From assembly GCF_001399755.1 (NCBI RefSeq), contig NZ_LJCP01000010.1, forward strand, positions 434,001 through 498,000: a stretch of DNA of 64,000 nucleotides. Reading direction: 5' to 3'. The DNA is from Thiohalorhabdus denitrificans (GTDB lineage Bacteria; Pseudomonadota; Gammaproteobacteria; Thiohalorhabdales; Thiohalorhabdaceae). The notes under the pieces were generated by a model. The model was not told the DNA's origin, ran no database searches, and was given only the letters and a program-made list of their open reading frames with translations. A program made the translations under genes and the position numbers. This document shows positions 43,561 to 52,325 of this stretch, piece after piece. Numbering within the stretch: the stretch's first letter is position 1; each line of letters starts with the position of its first letter.

Positions 43561-44325
43561 TCAGTCCCCCGCCGCCCGGCGGCGGACCGCCTTCAGGTCC
43601 TCCCAGGCCTTGGCCTTGTCGGCAGGGTTCCGCAGCAGATAGGCCGGGTGGTAGGTCACCAGCACCGGGGTCTCGTGGAAGCGGTGCTCCTGTCCGCGCA
43701 GCCGGGCGAGCGGCTGCTGGGAGCCGAGCAGCTGCTGGGCCGCCACCCGGCCCAGGGCCACCAGGACGCGCGGCTGGACCAGCTCGATCTGCCGGCGCAG
43801 ATAGCCCGCGCACTGGGCCACCTCCTCGGGCTTAGGGTCCCGGTTGTTGGGGGGACGGCACTTGAGGACGTTGGCAATGAAGACGCCGCCCTCCTTCCGA
43901 TCCAGGCCCAAGGACGCCAGCATGGCGTCCAGCAGCTGGCCCGCGCGCCCCACGAAGGGCTCGCCCCGGCGGTCCTCCTCCCCGCCCGGGGCCTCCCCCA
44001 CGAACATGACCCTGGCGTGGGGATCGCCCACGCCGAACACCGTCTGGGTGCGGCTCTCGTGGAGGGGGCAGGCCGTGCACCCCGCCACCTCCTCCCGCAG
44101 GGCCGCCAGGGCGCCCTCCCTTCCCTCCGGGGCCAGCGGCCCGTAATCGCCCCCTTCCTCCTCCAGGAGCGGGGGCTGGGACTCCATGGCCGGGGCGGTG
44201 GGATCGTCCGGGGCCGCCTCCCGGCTGCGACGCCGGTAAAGCGGGGTACCCAGGGCGCTCAGATAGATCCGCTGGCTGCGGGCGTCCAAGACATTTTCCT
44301 CGGTCCGAAGGGTTGACCCTGGCAT
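43561..44325 (-). CDS. Uracil-DNA glycosylase, family 4 (iron-sulfur type)
   Basis: 254 residues. A variable N-terminal 75 residues precede the glycosylase core: CTACPLHESRT (two cluster Cys), MFVGEAPGGEEDRRGEPFVGRAGQLLDAML (motif A), NVLKCRPPNNRDP, and YHPAYLLRNP (motif B). Four Cys are positioned for a 4Fe-4S cluster. It removes uracil from DNA. Convergent with the CorB gene, whose stop is six bases away. Confidence 0.93.
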   Translation of the reverse strand: MPGSTLRTEENVLDARSQRIYLSALGTPLYRRRSREAAPDDPTAPAMESQPPLLEEEGGDYGPLAPEGREGALAALREEVAGCTACPLHESRTQTVFGVGDPHARVMFVGEAPGGEEDRRGEPFVGRAGQLLDAMLASLGLDRKEGGVFIANVLKCRPPNNRDPKPEEVAQCAGYLRRQIELVQPRVLVALGRVAAQQLLGSQQPLARLRGQEHRFHETPVLVTYHPAYLLRNPADKAKAWEDLKAVRRRAAGD

Positions 44326-44342
44326 CCTAACACAGGCAGAAT
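44313..44342 (+). promoter_or_regulatory. Possible promoter of tRNA-Val
   Basis: TTGACC (44313-44318), 18-base spacer, CAGAAT (44337-44342), 12 bases before the tRNA. The -35 box overlaps the start codon region of the oppositely oriented glycosylase gene. Confidence 0.4.
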
Positions 44343-44354
44343 ATTGCCTTCTTC

Positions 44355-44429
44355 GGGCGGATAGCTCAGCGGGAGAGCACTGCCTTCACACGGCAGGGGT
44401 CGCTGGTTCGATCCCAGCTCCGCCCACCA
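44355..44429 (+). tRNA. tRNA-Val (anticodon CAC)
   Basis: A 75-base cloverleaf: acceptor GGGCGGA/TCCGCCC, anticodon arm CTGCC-TTCACAC-GGCAG giving CAC, T-arm GCTGG-TTCGATC-CCAGC, discriminator A and encoded CCA. Reads GUG. Confidence 0.95.
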
Positions 44430-44453
44430 TACGAAGCCGCCTTTCGGCGCGAT

Positions 44454-44486
44454 AGCCCCTACCCAATGCGGTAGGGGCTTTTTTTG
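44454..44486 (+). terminator. Rho-independent terminator of tRNA-Val
   Basis: A 10-bp perfect stem AGCCCCTACC/GGTAGGGGCT, loop CAATGC, then seven Ts. Confidence 0.9.
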
Positions 44487-44539
44487 GACATCACCGCACC
44501 CGACTAAAGCGCAACCCGCTGTTTCCCGGGACTTTCTGG

Positions 44540-44559
44540 CCAGAGGACAAAACCTCTGG
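44540..44559. repeat. Perfect inverted repeat upstream of the actP cassette
   Basis: CCAGAGG (44540-44546), six-base spacer, CCTCTGG (44553-44559), no T-run after it. It lies 140 bases before the DUF485 gene and 54 after the tRNA-Val terminator, so it is more likely an operator or a leader hairpin than a terminator. Confidence 0.5.
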
Positions 44560-44698
44560 CGTCAAATGCCGCATTCGTCGTATGGTTACCACGCCCCGGA
44601 GGGTCCCTCCACGGTACTCCGTCCGGGGTCCGCCACCGCCGGAGGGCCCTGCCCCCGGTGTGACGACGTCAAAACCCAAAAGGAGGGAGGTGGGAACC

Positions 44699-45001
44699 GT
44701 GAACCAAGAGACCCTGGAGGCCGTCAAGGCCCACCCCAAGTTTCAGGAGTTGGTGCGCAAGCGTTCCTCCCTGAGCTGGCTGCTCACCGCCGTGATGCTG
44801 GTGGCCTACTACGGCTTCATCCTGGTGCTGGCCTTCAATCCGGAATTCTTCCGGACCCACATCAGCGAGCACACCACCATCGGCTTCCCCATCGGCATCG
44901 CCATCATCCTGCTGGCCTTCGTGCTTACCGGGATCTACGTCCGCCGCTCCAACCGGGAGTTCGATCGCCTCACCGAAGAGATCCGCAAGGAGGTGGAATA
45001 A
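44699..45001 (+). CDS. DUF485 membrane protein (YjcH-like), ActP partner
   Basis: 100 residues from a GTG at 44699 with a strong AGGAGG site just upstream. Two membrane helices (about 28-46 and 62-80), and [16 protein letters not shown] is typical of DUF485. In E. coli yjcH is coupled to actP in the same way. It probably assists or modulates the symporter next to it; the stop is one base before the symporter GTG. Confidence 0.9.
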   Translation: MNQETLEAVKAHPKFQELVRKRSSLSWLLTAVMLVAYYGFILVLAFNPEFFRTHISEHTTIGFPIGIAIILLAFVLTGIYVRRSNREFDRLTEEIRKEVE

Positions 45002-45002
45002 C

Positions 45003-46664
45003 GTGGCCCGCACCCTGATCTACAGCCTGGCCCTCGCCGCCCTGCTGGCCGGGACGGCCGCCTTCGCCGCCGGCGGCGGGATGGAAGGCAGCGCCCGGGA
45101 CAGCGTCAACGTCCCCGCGGTGACCATGTTCCTCATCTTCGTGATGGGCACCCTGGGCATCACCTACTGGGCCGCCAACCGCACCCGCACGGCCAAGGAC
45201 TTTTACACCGCCGGCGGCGGGATCACCGGCCTGCAAAACGGCCTGGCCATCGCCGGTGACTACATGTCCGCGGCCTCCTTCCTGGGCATCACCGCCGCGG
45301 TGTACGCCAACGGCTACGACGGCCTCATCTACGCCATCGGCTTCCTGGTGGGCTGGCCCATCATCATGTTCCTCATGTCCGAGCGGCTGCGGAACCTAGG
45401 CAAGTACACCTTCGCCGACGTGGCCTCCTACCGCTTCCGCCAGACCCCCATGCGGGCCCTGGCCGCCTTCGGCTCCCTTTCGGTGGTGATCCTCTACCTC
45501 ATCGCGCAGATGGTGGGGGCCGGATCGCTCATCGAGACCCTCTTCGGCCTGCGCTACGAGTGGGCGGTGGCCATCGTCGGCGCGCTGATGATCGCCTACG
45601 TTTCCTTTGGCGGTATGCTGGCCACCACCTGGGTGCAGGTTACCAAGGCGGTGCTGCTGCTGGCCGGGACCACCTTCATGGCCATCGCGGTGATGTACAA
45701 GGCGGGCTTCAGCTTCGACAAGCTGTTCGCCATGGCCGTGGAGAAGCACCCCGACGGCATCGAGATGATGTACTCGGGCGGCTTCGTTTCCGACCCGATC
45801 AGCGCCATCTCACTCGGCATCGCCCTGATGTTCGGCACCGCCGGGCTGCCGCACATCCTGATGCGCTTCTTCACCGTGCCGGACTCCCAGGAGGCGCGGA
45901 AGTCGGTGTTCTACGCCACCGGCTTCATCGGCTTCTTCTACATCCTGGCCTTCATCATCGGCGTGGGCGCCGTGGCCTTCGTCCTGGGCAACGGCTCCTA
46001 CTTCGGGGCCGACGGGAACATGATCGGCGGCAGCAACATGCCCGCGGTGCACCTGTCCCACGCCCTGGGCGGTGACCTGTTCCTGGGCTTTATCTCCGCC
46101 GTGGCCTTCGCCACCATCCTGGCGGTGGTGTCCGGGCTGACCCTGGCCGGCGCCTCGGCCATCTCCCACGACATCTACGCCAACGTGGTGAACAAGGGGG
46201 CCAGCGAAGACAAGGAGATGCGGGTGTCCCGCATCGCCACAGCGGTCCTGGGGGTGGTCGCCATCCTGCTCGGCATCGCCTTCCAGAACCAGAACATCGC
46301 CTTCGTGGTGGCCCTGGCCTTCACCATCGCCGCTTCCGCCAACTTCCCGGTGCTGATCATGTCCATGTACTGGAAGGATATGACCACCCGGGGCGCGGTG
46401 ATCGGCGGCTGGCTGGGGCTGGCCTCCGCCGTGGTGATGGTGTTCTTCGGCCCCACGGTGTGGAGCGAGATCATGGGCATGGGCGATCCCCTGGTGCCCT
46501 ACAAGTTCCCGGCCCTGTTCACCGTAGCCATCGCCTTCGCCGGCATCTGGTTCTTCTCCATCACGGACAAGAGCGAGGCCAGCCAGCGCGAGCGGGAGGA
46601 CTTCGAGGCCCAGTTCGTCCGGTCCCAGACCGGCATCGGCGCCGAGGGCGCGTCGGCGCACTAA
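45003..46664 (+). CDS. actP: Sodium:solute symporter, ActP-like (acetate)
   Basis: 553 residues from a GTG. A cleavable-looking N-terminal segment ([13 protein letters not shown]) precedes about 13 membrane helices. [32 protein letters not shown] is the signature of ActP-type SSS symporters and [16 protein letters not shown] is also typical. It takes up acetate or similar short acids with Na+. The substrate is inferred from the family and from the DUF485 partner; an acs gene is not in the window. Confidence 0.88.
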   Translation: MARTLIYSLALAALLAGTAAFAAGGGMEGSARDSVNVPAVTMFLIFVMGTLGITYWAANRTRTAKDFYTAGGGITGLQNGLAIAGDYMSAASFLGITAAVYANGYDGLIYAIGFLVGWPIIMFLMSERLRNLGKYTFADVASYRFRQTPMRALAAFGSLSVVILYLIAQMVGAGSLIETLFGLRYEWAVAIVGALMIAYVSFGGMLATTWVQVTKAVLLLAGTTFMAIAVMYKAGFSFDKLFAMAVEKHPDGIEMMYSGGFVSDPISAISLGIALMFGTAGLPHILMRFFTVPDSQEARKSVFYATGFIGFFYILAFIIGVGAVAFVLGNGSYFGADGNMIGGSNMPAVHLSHALGGDLFLGFISAVAFATILAVVSGLTLAGASAISHDIYANVVNKGASEDKEMRVSRIATAVLGVVAILLGIAFQNQNIAFVVALAFTIAASANFPVLIMSMYWKDMTTRGAVIGGWLGLASAVVMVFFGPTVWSEIMGMGDPLVPYKFPALFTVAIAFAGIWFFSITDKSEASQREREDFEAQFVRSQTGIGAEGASAH

Positions 46665-46690
46665 GCGGCGCCCTCTCCCGCGACGTTCAA

Positions 46691-46716
46691 GGGCCGCCTC
46701 CGGGCGGCCCTTTTTT
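46691..46716 (+). terminator. Rho-independent terminator after actP
   Basis: 8-bp perfect stem GGGCCGCC/GGCGGCCC with loop TCCG and six Ts, 27 bases after the actP stop. Confidence 0.88.
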
Positions 46717-46829
46717 ATGGGCCCTCCCACCGGTCTCCGCCACCCGCTCCCCGGCCGGGATTGTGGTCCGCCCCGCGAAACCGCATCATTTCCAGGGTCT
46801 AACCTCCTGTCACCCTTGCGGAGGCCCCT

Positions 46830-48668
46830 TTGGAGCCCACCCTACGTTTCCTGGCCGCCATCCCCCCCTTCGACCGCCTGCCGGGAGCGGCCCTCACTGA
46901 GACCGCGCGGGCCATGGACGTGGTCTACGCGGAGGCCGGACAGCGCCTCGCCGGCCCCGGGGATACCCCCGAGGGCCTGTGGGTCCTGCTCAAGGGCCGG
47001 GTGGAGGAGCTCCGGGAGGAGGAGGTGATCCGGGTCTTCGGGCCCGAGGAGCTGTTCGGGGCCCTGGCCCTCCTGCGGGGCGGCTACCGCTCCACCTTCC
47101 GGGTGGCCGAGGAGATGGTGGCCTACCTCCTTCCGGCCGACCGGTTCCGGGCCCTGTGCCGGGAGCATCCCGCCTTCCAGGCCCACTTCCACGACGACCT
47201 GGCCACCAAGCTGGACGGGCTCCTGGCGCGGGAGCGCCAGCAGGACCTGGCCTCGGTGATGCTCGCCCGCATCGACCAAGCCTATCTGCACCCGCCGGTC
47301 TGGGTGGCCCCCGAGGCCACTGCCCAGGAGGCGGGCCAGGCCATGGAGGCGGCGGGGGCCAACGCCGCCCTGGTGGGCAGCCCGGGGGATACGGCGGATC
47401 CGGGCCTGGTCACCGTCTCCAGCCTCTACCGCGCCGTGGTGGTGCGGGGCCGGCCCGCCACCACCCCGGTGGCGGACCTGGCGCGCCATGGCCTGGTGGC
47501 CCTGCCCCGCGACGCCAGCCTGTTCGACGCCATGCTGGCCATGACCCGGCACGGCATCAGCCGCGTGGCTGTGCGCGAGGAAGGCTGGAACGGTGGCGTC
47601 TGCGGCTTCCTGGAGCTGGGGTCGCTGATGAGCTACTACGCCAACCACTCCCACCTGGTGGTCACCGAGATCCGCCGCGCTCGCTCGGTGGAGGACCTGG
47701 CCCGGGCCGGCTGGCGTCTGGTGGACATGGTGGGGGCCCTGTCGGGGCGGGGCGTGAAGCCCCGCCACATCCAGCGCCTGGTAAGCGCGCTGGACCGCCA
47801 GCTCTTCGCCCGCCTGTTCGACCTGACCGTGCCGGATGAGTTAGCCCGGGACTGCTGCCTGGTGGTCCTGGGCAGCGGGGGGCGGGGGGAGCAGATGCTC
47901 AAGACCGATCAGGACAACCTCCTGGTCCTGCGCCCGGGGGCGGACCCGGAGGCCGTGCGGGGGGCCGCCGAGGCCCTGGGGAAGGGCTTCGAGCAATTGG
48001 GCTACCCGCCCTGCCCCGGCGGCTACATGGTCACCAACCCCCGCTGGAGACTCACCCCCGCGGATTTGGAGGAGCGCATCGCCGAAGCCGGACGGCACCC
48101 CGAGGGGCAGGCCCTCATGGACCTGGCCGTGCTCTTGGACGGGACGGCGGTGGCGGGGGACACCGAGCTCTGGGAGGAAGGGCGGACCGCGGGGCTGGGG
48201 CGGCTGACCGGACACCCCAGCCTGCTCTCGGCCTTCGCCCGGCCGGTCCTCGAGTTCGACACCCCCCTGGGGGCCTTCGCCCACCTGCGTACCGGCGCGG
48301 GGAGCGGCGGCGACGCCCTGGACGTGAAGAAGGGCGGCATCTTTCCCATCGTCCACGGCGCCCGCAGCCTGGCCCTGGAGGCCCGCCGGCAGGCCACCGG
48401 GACCGCCGAGCGGCTGCGGGGGGCGGCGGAGGACGGCGTCCTGGACGCGGCCTTCGCCGAGGAGCTCATCGAGGCCCTGGACTTCCTGAGCGGCCTGCGC
48501 CTGCGCGCCCTGCTGGCCGCCCACCGGGCGGGACGGGCCCCGGACGACCTGGTCCGGCCCGCGGAGCTGTCCCGGCTGGAGCGCGATCTGCTCAAGGACG
48601 CCTTCCAGGCGGTGAAGGCCTTCAAGCGGCTTGTGGCCCACCACTTCCACCTCAACCTGGTGACCTGA
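46830..48668 (+). CDS. DUF294-type sensor: cyclic-nucleotide-binding-like, CBS-like and nucleotidyltransferase domains
   Basis: 612 residues from a TTG start (GGAGG a few bases upstream; no nearby ATG). Residues 1-135: cNMP-binding fold (VEELREEEVIRVFGPEELFGALALLRGGYRSTFRVAEEMVAYLLP). Residues 150-275: degenerate CBS pair. Residues 290-450: nucleotidyltransferase with GSGGRGEQMLKTDQDN, as in GlnD-like DUF294 proteins; a helical C-terminal domain follows (DUF294_C). The family is often found beside ActP-type symporters and a DEDDh exonuclease, as here, and is thought to regulate uptake in response to a nucleotide signal. Target protein not known. Confidence 0.87.
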   Translation: MEPTLRFLAAIPPFDRLPGAALTETARAMDVVYAEAGQRLAGPGDTPEGLWVLLKGRVEELREEEVIRVFGPEELFGALALLRGGYRSTFRVAEEMVAYLLPADRFRALCREHPAFQAHFHDDLATKLDGLLARERQQDLASVMLARIDQAYLHPPVWVAPEATAQEAGQAMEAAGANAALVGSPGDTADPGLVTVSSLYRAVVVRGRPATTPVADLARHGLVALPRDASLFDAMLAMTRHGISRVAVREEGWNGGVCGFLELGSLMSYYANHSHLVVTEIRRARSVEDLARAGWRLVDMVGALSGRGVKPRHIQRLVSALDRQLFARLFDLTVPDELARDCCLVVLGSGGRGEQMLKTDQDNLLVLRPGADPEAVRGAAEALGKGFEQLGYPPCPGGYMVTNPRWRLTPADLEERIAEAGRHPEGQALMDLAVLLDGTAVAGDTELWEEGRTAGLGRLTGHPSLLSAFARPVLEFDTPLGAFAHLRTGAGSGGDALDVKKGGIFPIVHGARSLALEARRQATGTAERLRGAAEDGVLDAAFAEELIEALDFLSGLRLRALLAAHRAGRAPDDLVRPAELSRLERDLLKDAFQAVKAFKRLVAHHFHLNLVT

Positions 48669-49288
48669 TGCGCGCCGCCCTGCGCCGCATCCTGGGCCGC
48701 CTCCGCCTGCGCGATCCGGAGCTGGCCTACCTGTTCGACCCGCCGCCCGACGGCCGCGTGGTCTGCCTGGACACCGAAGCCACCGGCCTCGACCCCCGCA
48801 AGGACCAATTGCTGGCCGTCGCCGCCCTGCCGGTGGAGGGGGACCGGGTCCGTACCAGCGAGGCGCTGCACCTCACCGTGCGACCCGACCGCCCCCTGGA
48901 CAAGGAGAACGTGCGCATCCACGGCCTGCGCAACCGGGACCTGGCCCAAGGGATGGACCCCGAGGCGGCGGTGGACCGCCTACTGCGCTTCATCGGCCCC
49001 CGCCCCCTGGTGGGCTACTACCTGACCTTCGACTGCGCCCTCATCGGCCGCATCGCCCGCCCCCGGCTGGGCGGCCCCCTGCCCAACCCCCGCATCGAGG
49101 TGTCCGGCCTCTACCACGACGCCAAGCAGGCCGCCATTCCCCGGGGCTTTGTGGACCTGCGCTTCGAGTCCATGCGCCGCGACCTGGGCATCCCGGACCT
49201 TGGCCGCCACGACGCCTTCAGCGACGCCCTCACCACCGCCCTCATGTACATCAAGCTCCGCCACCGGCCACGGCTGCATCGCGTCTGA
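48668..49288 (+). CDS. DEDDh 3'-5' exonuclease (DnaQ-like)
   Basis: 206 residues; the ATG overlaps the previous stop (TGATG). Exo I LDTEATGLD (near residue 35, Thr-Ala where Glu-Thr-Thr is common, but the acidic pair is kept), HGLRNRDL, YYLTFDCALIGR and HDAFSDALTTALMY (Exo III, DEDDh type His). Related to PolC/epsilon exonucleases but short and without polymerase. It commonly accompanies DUF294/ActP genes; substrate unknown. Confidence 0.9.
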   Translation: MRAALRRILGRLRLRDPELAYLFDPPPDGRVVCLDTEATGLDPRKDQLLAVAALPVEGDRVRTSEALHLTVRPDRPLDKENVRIHGLRNRDLAQGMDPEAAVDRLLRFIGPRPLVGYYLTFDCALIGRIARPRLGGPLPNPRIEVSGLYHDAKQAAIPRGFVDLRFESMRRDLGIPDLGRHDAFSDALTTALMYIKLRHRPRLHRV

Positions 49289-49397
49289 GCCCGGGGCCTC
49301 CTCCGGCCCGCAAAAATCCCCGAGTGGAATAAGGGGTTGCACCGTTTTCCGGGAACGGTACCCTTACGGAACTTTTTCGCAGCCCGGAGGACCAAAC

Positions 49398-50588
49398 ATG
49401 CTTCGACGCGCTCTCCCGGCCGCCGTGGCGGCCACCCTGCCCCTCTCCGCCGCCGCGGACACGGAGGTGGACGTCTCGGGCTTCATCAAGCTCGACGCCA
49501 TGGCCACCCAGTACAGCGCCGGCGCTCCGGGCAACGCCCTGATGGACGAGTTCTTCGTCCCCAGCCTGATCCCCACCGGCGCCGACGACGAGCAGGTCCG
49601 CTACAACAGCCACGCCCGGGAGAGCCGCATCCGCTTCACCACCGACACCGACCTGGACGGCCACCGGCTCGGCACCCACCTGGAGCTGGACTTCATGGTG
49701 ACGGACGTCCCGGGCAGCGACGAGCGCATCAGCAACTCCAACTCCCCGCGCGTCCGGCACGCCTTCTTTACCTTCGACGACTTCCTGTTCGGCCAGACCT
49801 GGTCCACCTTCTACAACGTCTCCAGCCTGCCCGAGCTCAACGACTTCGTCGGTCCAGTGGGCACCCTCTTCAACCGCCAGCCGCAGGTGCGCTACAGCGC
49901 GGATACGAGCTACGGCACCTGGCATGTGGCGGTGGAAAACGCCGAGTCCAGCCTCAACGACAATGGCAATATCAATGTCACCGAGGCTGACCCCACCGCC
50001 CGGGGCTATAATCCGAACGCCCGTTTTGTAGCCAACGCCGGCGGCGCCCCGGACCTGGCCCTGCGCTACGACCTGCGCAGCGACGCCGGCTCCAACGTCT
50101 CCCTGGCCGTGCTGGGCCGCCAGCTCGCCTACGAGGACGCCGATGGCGACCTGGAAACCGCCTACGGCGGCGGCGTGAGCCTGGCCGGCCGGCTGAAGGT
50201 GGGCAGCCGCGACGACTTCCGCTTTATGGCCAACTACGGCCACCTGGGCCGCTACCTGGGCCTCAACGCCTTCGCCGGCGGCTTCGTCGAGGACGACGGC
50301 GACATCAACCCCACCCCGGTCCTGGGCGGACTGGCCGCCTACCGCCACTTCTGGACCGAGGGCCTGCGCTCCACCCTGTCCGTGTCCATGGCCGAGGCCG
50401 ACGTGGAGGCGGCCGACGTGGGCGGCGGCGAGGCCGAGCGCTACGCCAGCGCCCACCTGAACCTCATGTACTCCCCCGTGGACGCCGCCACCTTCGGCAT
50501 CGAGTACAGCCACGCCGAGCGGGTGAACATCGACGACAGCGACGGCACCATGCAGCGCCTCCAGTTCTCCGCCAAGTACGCCTTCTGA
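49398..50588 (+). CDS. DcaP-like outer membrane porin
   Basis: 396 residues from ATG 49398 (GGAGG just before). A signal peptide (1-21, ending SAAA-DT) is followed by VDVSGFIKLDAMATQYS, the DcaP/porin start, alternating beta-strand patterns with FFTFDDFLFGQTWSTFYN, and a terminal Phe (KYAF) for BAM insertion. Such porins admit dicarboxylates and other anions; next to an acetate symporter this fits carboxylate uptake. Confidence 0.85.
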   Translation: MLRRALPAAVAATLPLSAAADTEVDVSGFIKLDAMATQYSAGAPGNALMDEFFVPSLIPTGADDEQVRYNSHARESRIRFTTDTDLDGHRLGTHLELDFMVTDVPGSDERISNSNSPRVRHAFFTFDDFLFGQTWSTFYNVSSLPELNDFVGPVGTLFNRQPQVRYSADTSYGTWHVAVENAESSLNDNGNINVTEADPTARGYNPNARFVANAGGAPDLALRYDLRSDAGSNVSLAVLGRQLAYEDADGDLETAYGGGVSLAGRLKVGSRDDFRFMANYGHLGRYLGLNAFAGGFVEDDGDINPTPVLGGLAAYRHFWTEGLRSTLSVSMAEADVEAADVGGGEAERYASAHLNLMYSPVDAATFGIEYSHAERVNIDDSDGTMQRLQFSAKYAF

Positions 50589-50611
50589 AGCGGAGCAGCG
50601 GCCACGCCCAC

Positions 50612-50641
50612 AACCGCCCCCGGCCTTCCGGGGGCGGTTTG
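50612..50641 (+). terminator. Terminator after the DcaP-like porin
   Basis: 12-bp perfect stem AACCGCCCCCGG/CCGGGGGCGGTT with loop CCTT; only three Ts follow. Confidence 0.7.
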
Positions 50642-50771
50642 CGCTGAGGGACCGAACAGCTTGGGGCGGCCGGGAACCCCCGCAGTTGCGCCCCGCGCGT
50701 TCCGGGCCCTAGGGTGGGAATGATCAGGGATGACTAATATTCCGACACTTCCACTCCACCCGGAGGACACC

Positions 50772-51335
50772 ATGCAGCGCGCACTGACCGTTCCCGCCCT
50801 GGCCCTCGCCGCCGCCCTGCCCCTGCACGCCCAGGCCGACGGCTGGAGCTTCCTGCCGGCCACCCAGGCCGGCTACCAGGCCGATGCCGCCCTGGCGGTC
50901 CTCGGCGGCCTCCAGGATCCGGATGTGGGCAACGTGGACAGCGACACGGCCTACGGCGTGGAGTTCTCCCTGAGCTGCCCGACCCTCACCCCGCCGCGCG
51001 GCGAGATCCGCCAGCAGATCAGCCTGACCCGCTTCGACAACGACGGCCTCGAGCTCACCAGCTTCGAGCTCAACCCCCACTATCTCGTGGACCTGGGCTC
51101 CAACCTATCTTTTGGCGTCGGACCGGGGCTGGGCTACGTGGCCGCCGACGCCGAGGGCGGCGACAGCGACGGGGTGTTCGCCCTCCAGGCGGGCGCCAGC
51201 CTCCACTACCACCGCGGCCCCCTGTTCCTGGGCGCGGAGGCCCGCTACCAGTGGACCCAGGAGGCCGACCTCGGCGCGGCGGAGACGGACGTGGACAACA
51301 GCCGCTTCCTCGCCAAGGCGGGGGTGCGCTTCTAG
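50772..51335 (+). CDS. Small outer-membrane beta-barrel protein, unknown function
   Basis: 187 residues from ATG 50772 behind GGAGG. Signal peptide (1-22, LPLHAQA-DG), then alternating strands and a C-terminal Phe (KAGVRF). The pattern fits an eight-strand OmpA/OmpW-size barrel. Two Cys are absent. No family recognised. Convergent with the next barrel gene. Confidence 0.8.
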   Translation: MQRALTVPALALAAALPLHAQADGWSFLPATQAGYQADAALAVLGGLQDPDVGNVDSDTAYGVEFSLSCPTLTPPRGEIRQQISLTRFDNDGLELTSFELNPHYLVDLGSNLSFGVGPGLGYVAADAEGGDSDGVFALQAGASLHYHRGPLFLGAEARYQWTQEADLGAAETDVDNSRFLAKAGVRF

Positions 51336-51375
51336 GCCGGAACGGCCCCGGGGCTGCCGGGGCGCGGGCGCCCGC

Positions 51376-52149
51376 TCAGAAGGCGGCCCCGGCCCGCAGG
51401 CCGACCACGGTGGTCTCGTTGGCGGGCTCGGACACCGGGTCCGGCAAACCTATGGTGTCGTAGTCGGAGCGGTCGAGGTCCCAGTACTCCGCGTACAGGC
51501 TCAGGTTCCAAGCCGGGCCGTCGGCATCCCGATAGGAAACGGTGACCTCACCATGCAGGCCCAGACCGTTGTTCAGGTCGTTGCGGGCATCCTCCACCCG
51601 GGGATCGGCGTCGCTAAGCTCGGAGACCACCATCCCCCCTAGCAGGTGGCGATACTCGGCGCGGGCCCGCCAGCCCCAGCCCGGCCCCCGCTGGGGACTG
51701 CCCAGACTCAGCCCCACCGGCAGGTAAAAGTAGGTGTGGGACCGGTCGTAGCCGCCGGGACCGTTGAGGGTCTGCCGCCAGTAGCGAACCCCCAGGCCCA
51801 AATAGGGTTCCAACGCCCCGGAGGGCCAGCCGTGGCGGATCCCGCCCCACAGCACCGCATCGTCCGTGTCCGTCTCCACCGGATCCCCACCCCAGGTCAC
51901 GCCGTCGTAGTCGGTGCCGCCGGCCAGAACGCCCCCGCTCACCCGGATGGCCTTGCCCGTGTCGTAGCGGTCCCACCACTCCGCCCGGACCCCGAACAGC
52001 GGGCCGTGCTCCTCCATCTTGGGCTCTTCGTAGCGGAAATCGGCGGCCATGGCCTCCACCGTGACGACGTCCTCGGCGGCCGCCGGAGCGGTCCCCGCCA
52101 GTGCGGCGAGCAGCACGCCGAACCTTCCCCCCGCTTTCGGGTCTACCAT
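51376..52149 (-). CDS. Predicted outer-membrane beta-barrel protein, unknown function
   Basis: 257 residues from ATG 52149, chosen because GGGGAG precedes it; the frame is open further up. Signal peptide (about 1-26, ending AAA-ED), aromatic-rich strands, and a final Phe (LRAGAAF). Not recognised as a named family. Divergent from the PAS-LytTR regulator, which may control it. Confidence 0.78.
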   Translation of the reverse strand: MVDPKAGGRFGVLLAALAGTAPAAAEDVVTVEAMAADFRYEEPKMEEHGPLFGVRAEWWDRYDTGKAIRVSGGVLAGGTDYDGVTWGGDPVETDTDDAVLWGGIRHGWPSGALEPYLGLGVRYWRQTLNGPGGYDRSHTYFYLPVGLSLGSPQRGPGWGWRARAEYRHLLGGMVVSELSDADPRVEDARNDLNNGLGLHGEVTVSYRDADGPAWNLSLYAEYWDLDRSDYDTIGLPDPVSEPANETTVVGLRAGAAF

Positions 52150-52284
52150 GTTCCAGCTCCCCTTTGTGGACACGCCACCATCCTCCAGGGTCTGAACGAG
52201 GATGCAAGCGCCAACCGGGGACGACGAAGGGCCCGGGTTGGGGTACCCTGATCCTGGCCCAAAAGGGAGGGGACCGGGCAAGGT

Positions 52285-52305
52285 CGTCACGGGCCGACCG
52301 TGACG
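52285..52305. repeat. 8-bp inverted repeat in the PAS-LytTR leader
   Basis: CGTCACGG (52285-52292), GCCGA, CCGTGACG (52298-52305): perfect, 20 bases before the start codon of the regulator. Could be an operator for autoregulation or a leader hairpin. Confidence 0.5.
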
Positions 52306-52325
52306 GCACGCAGCGGAGGGGACGC

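Noticed and set aside
44530-44600. Possible sigma-54 promoter upstream of DUF485-actP
   Set aside because: The GG and GC elements near TGGCGTCAAATGC are eight bases apart, not ten.
51340-51372. Bidirectional terminator between the two convergent barrel genes
   Set aside because: GC-rich self-complementary bases (GCCCCGG/CCGGGGC) are present but no T-run follows on either strand.
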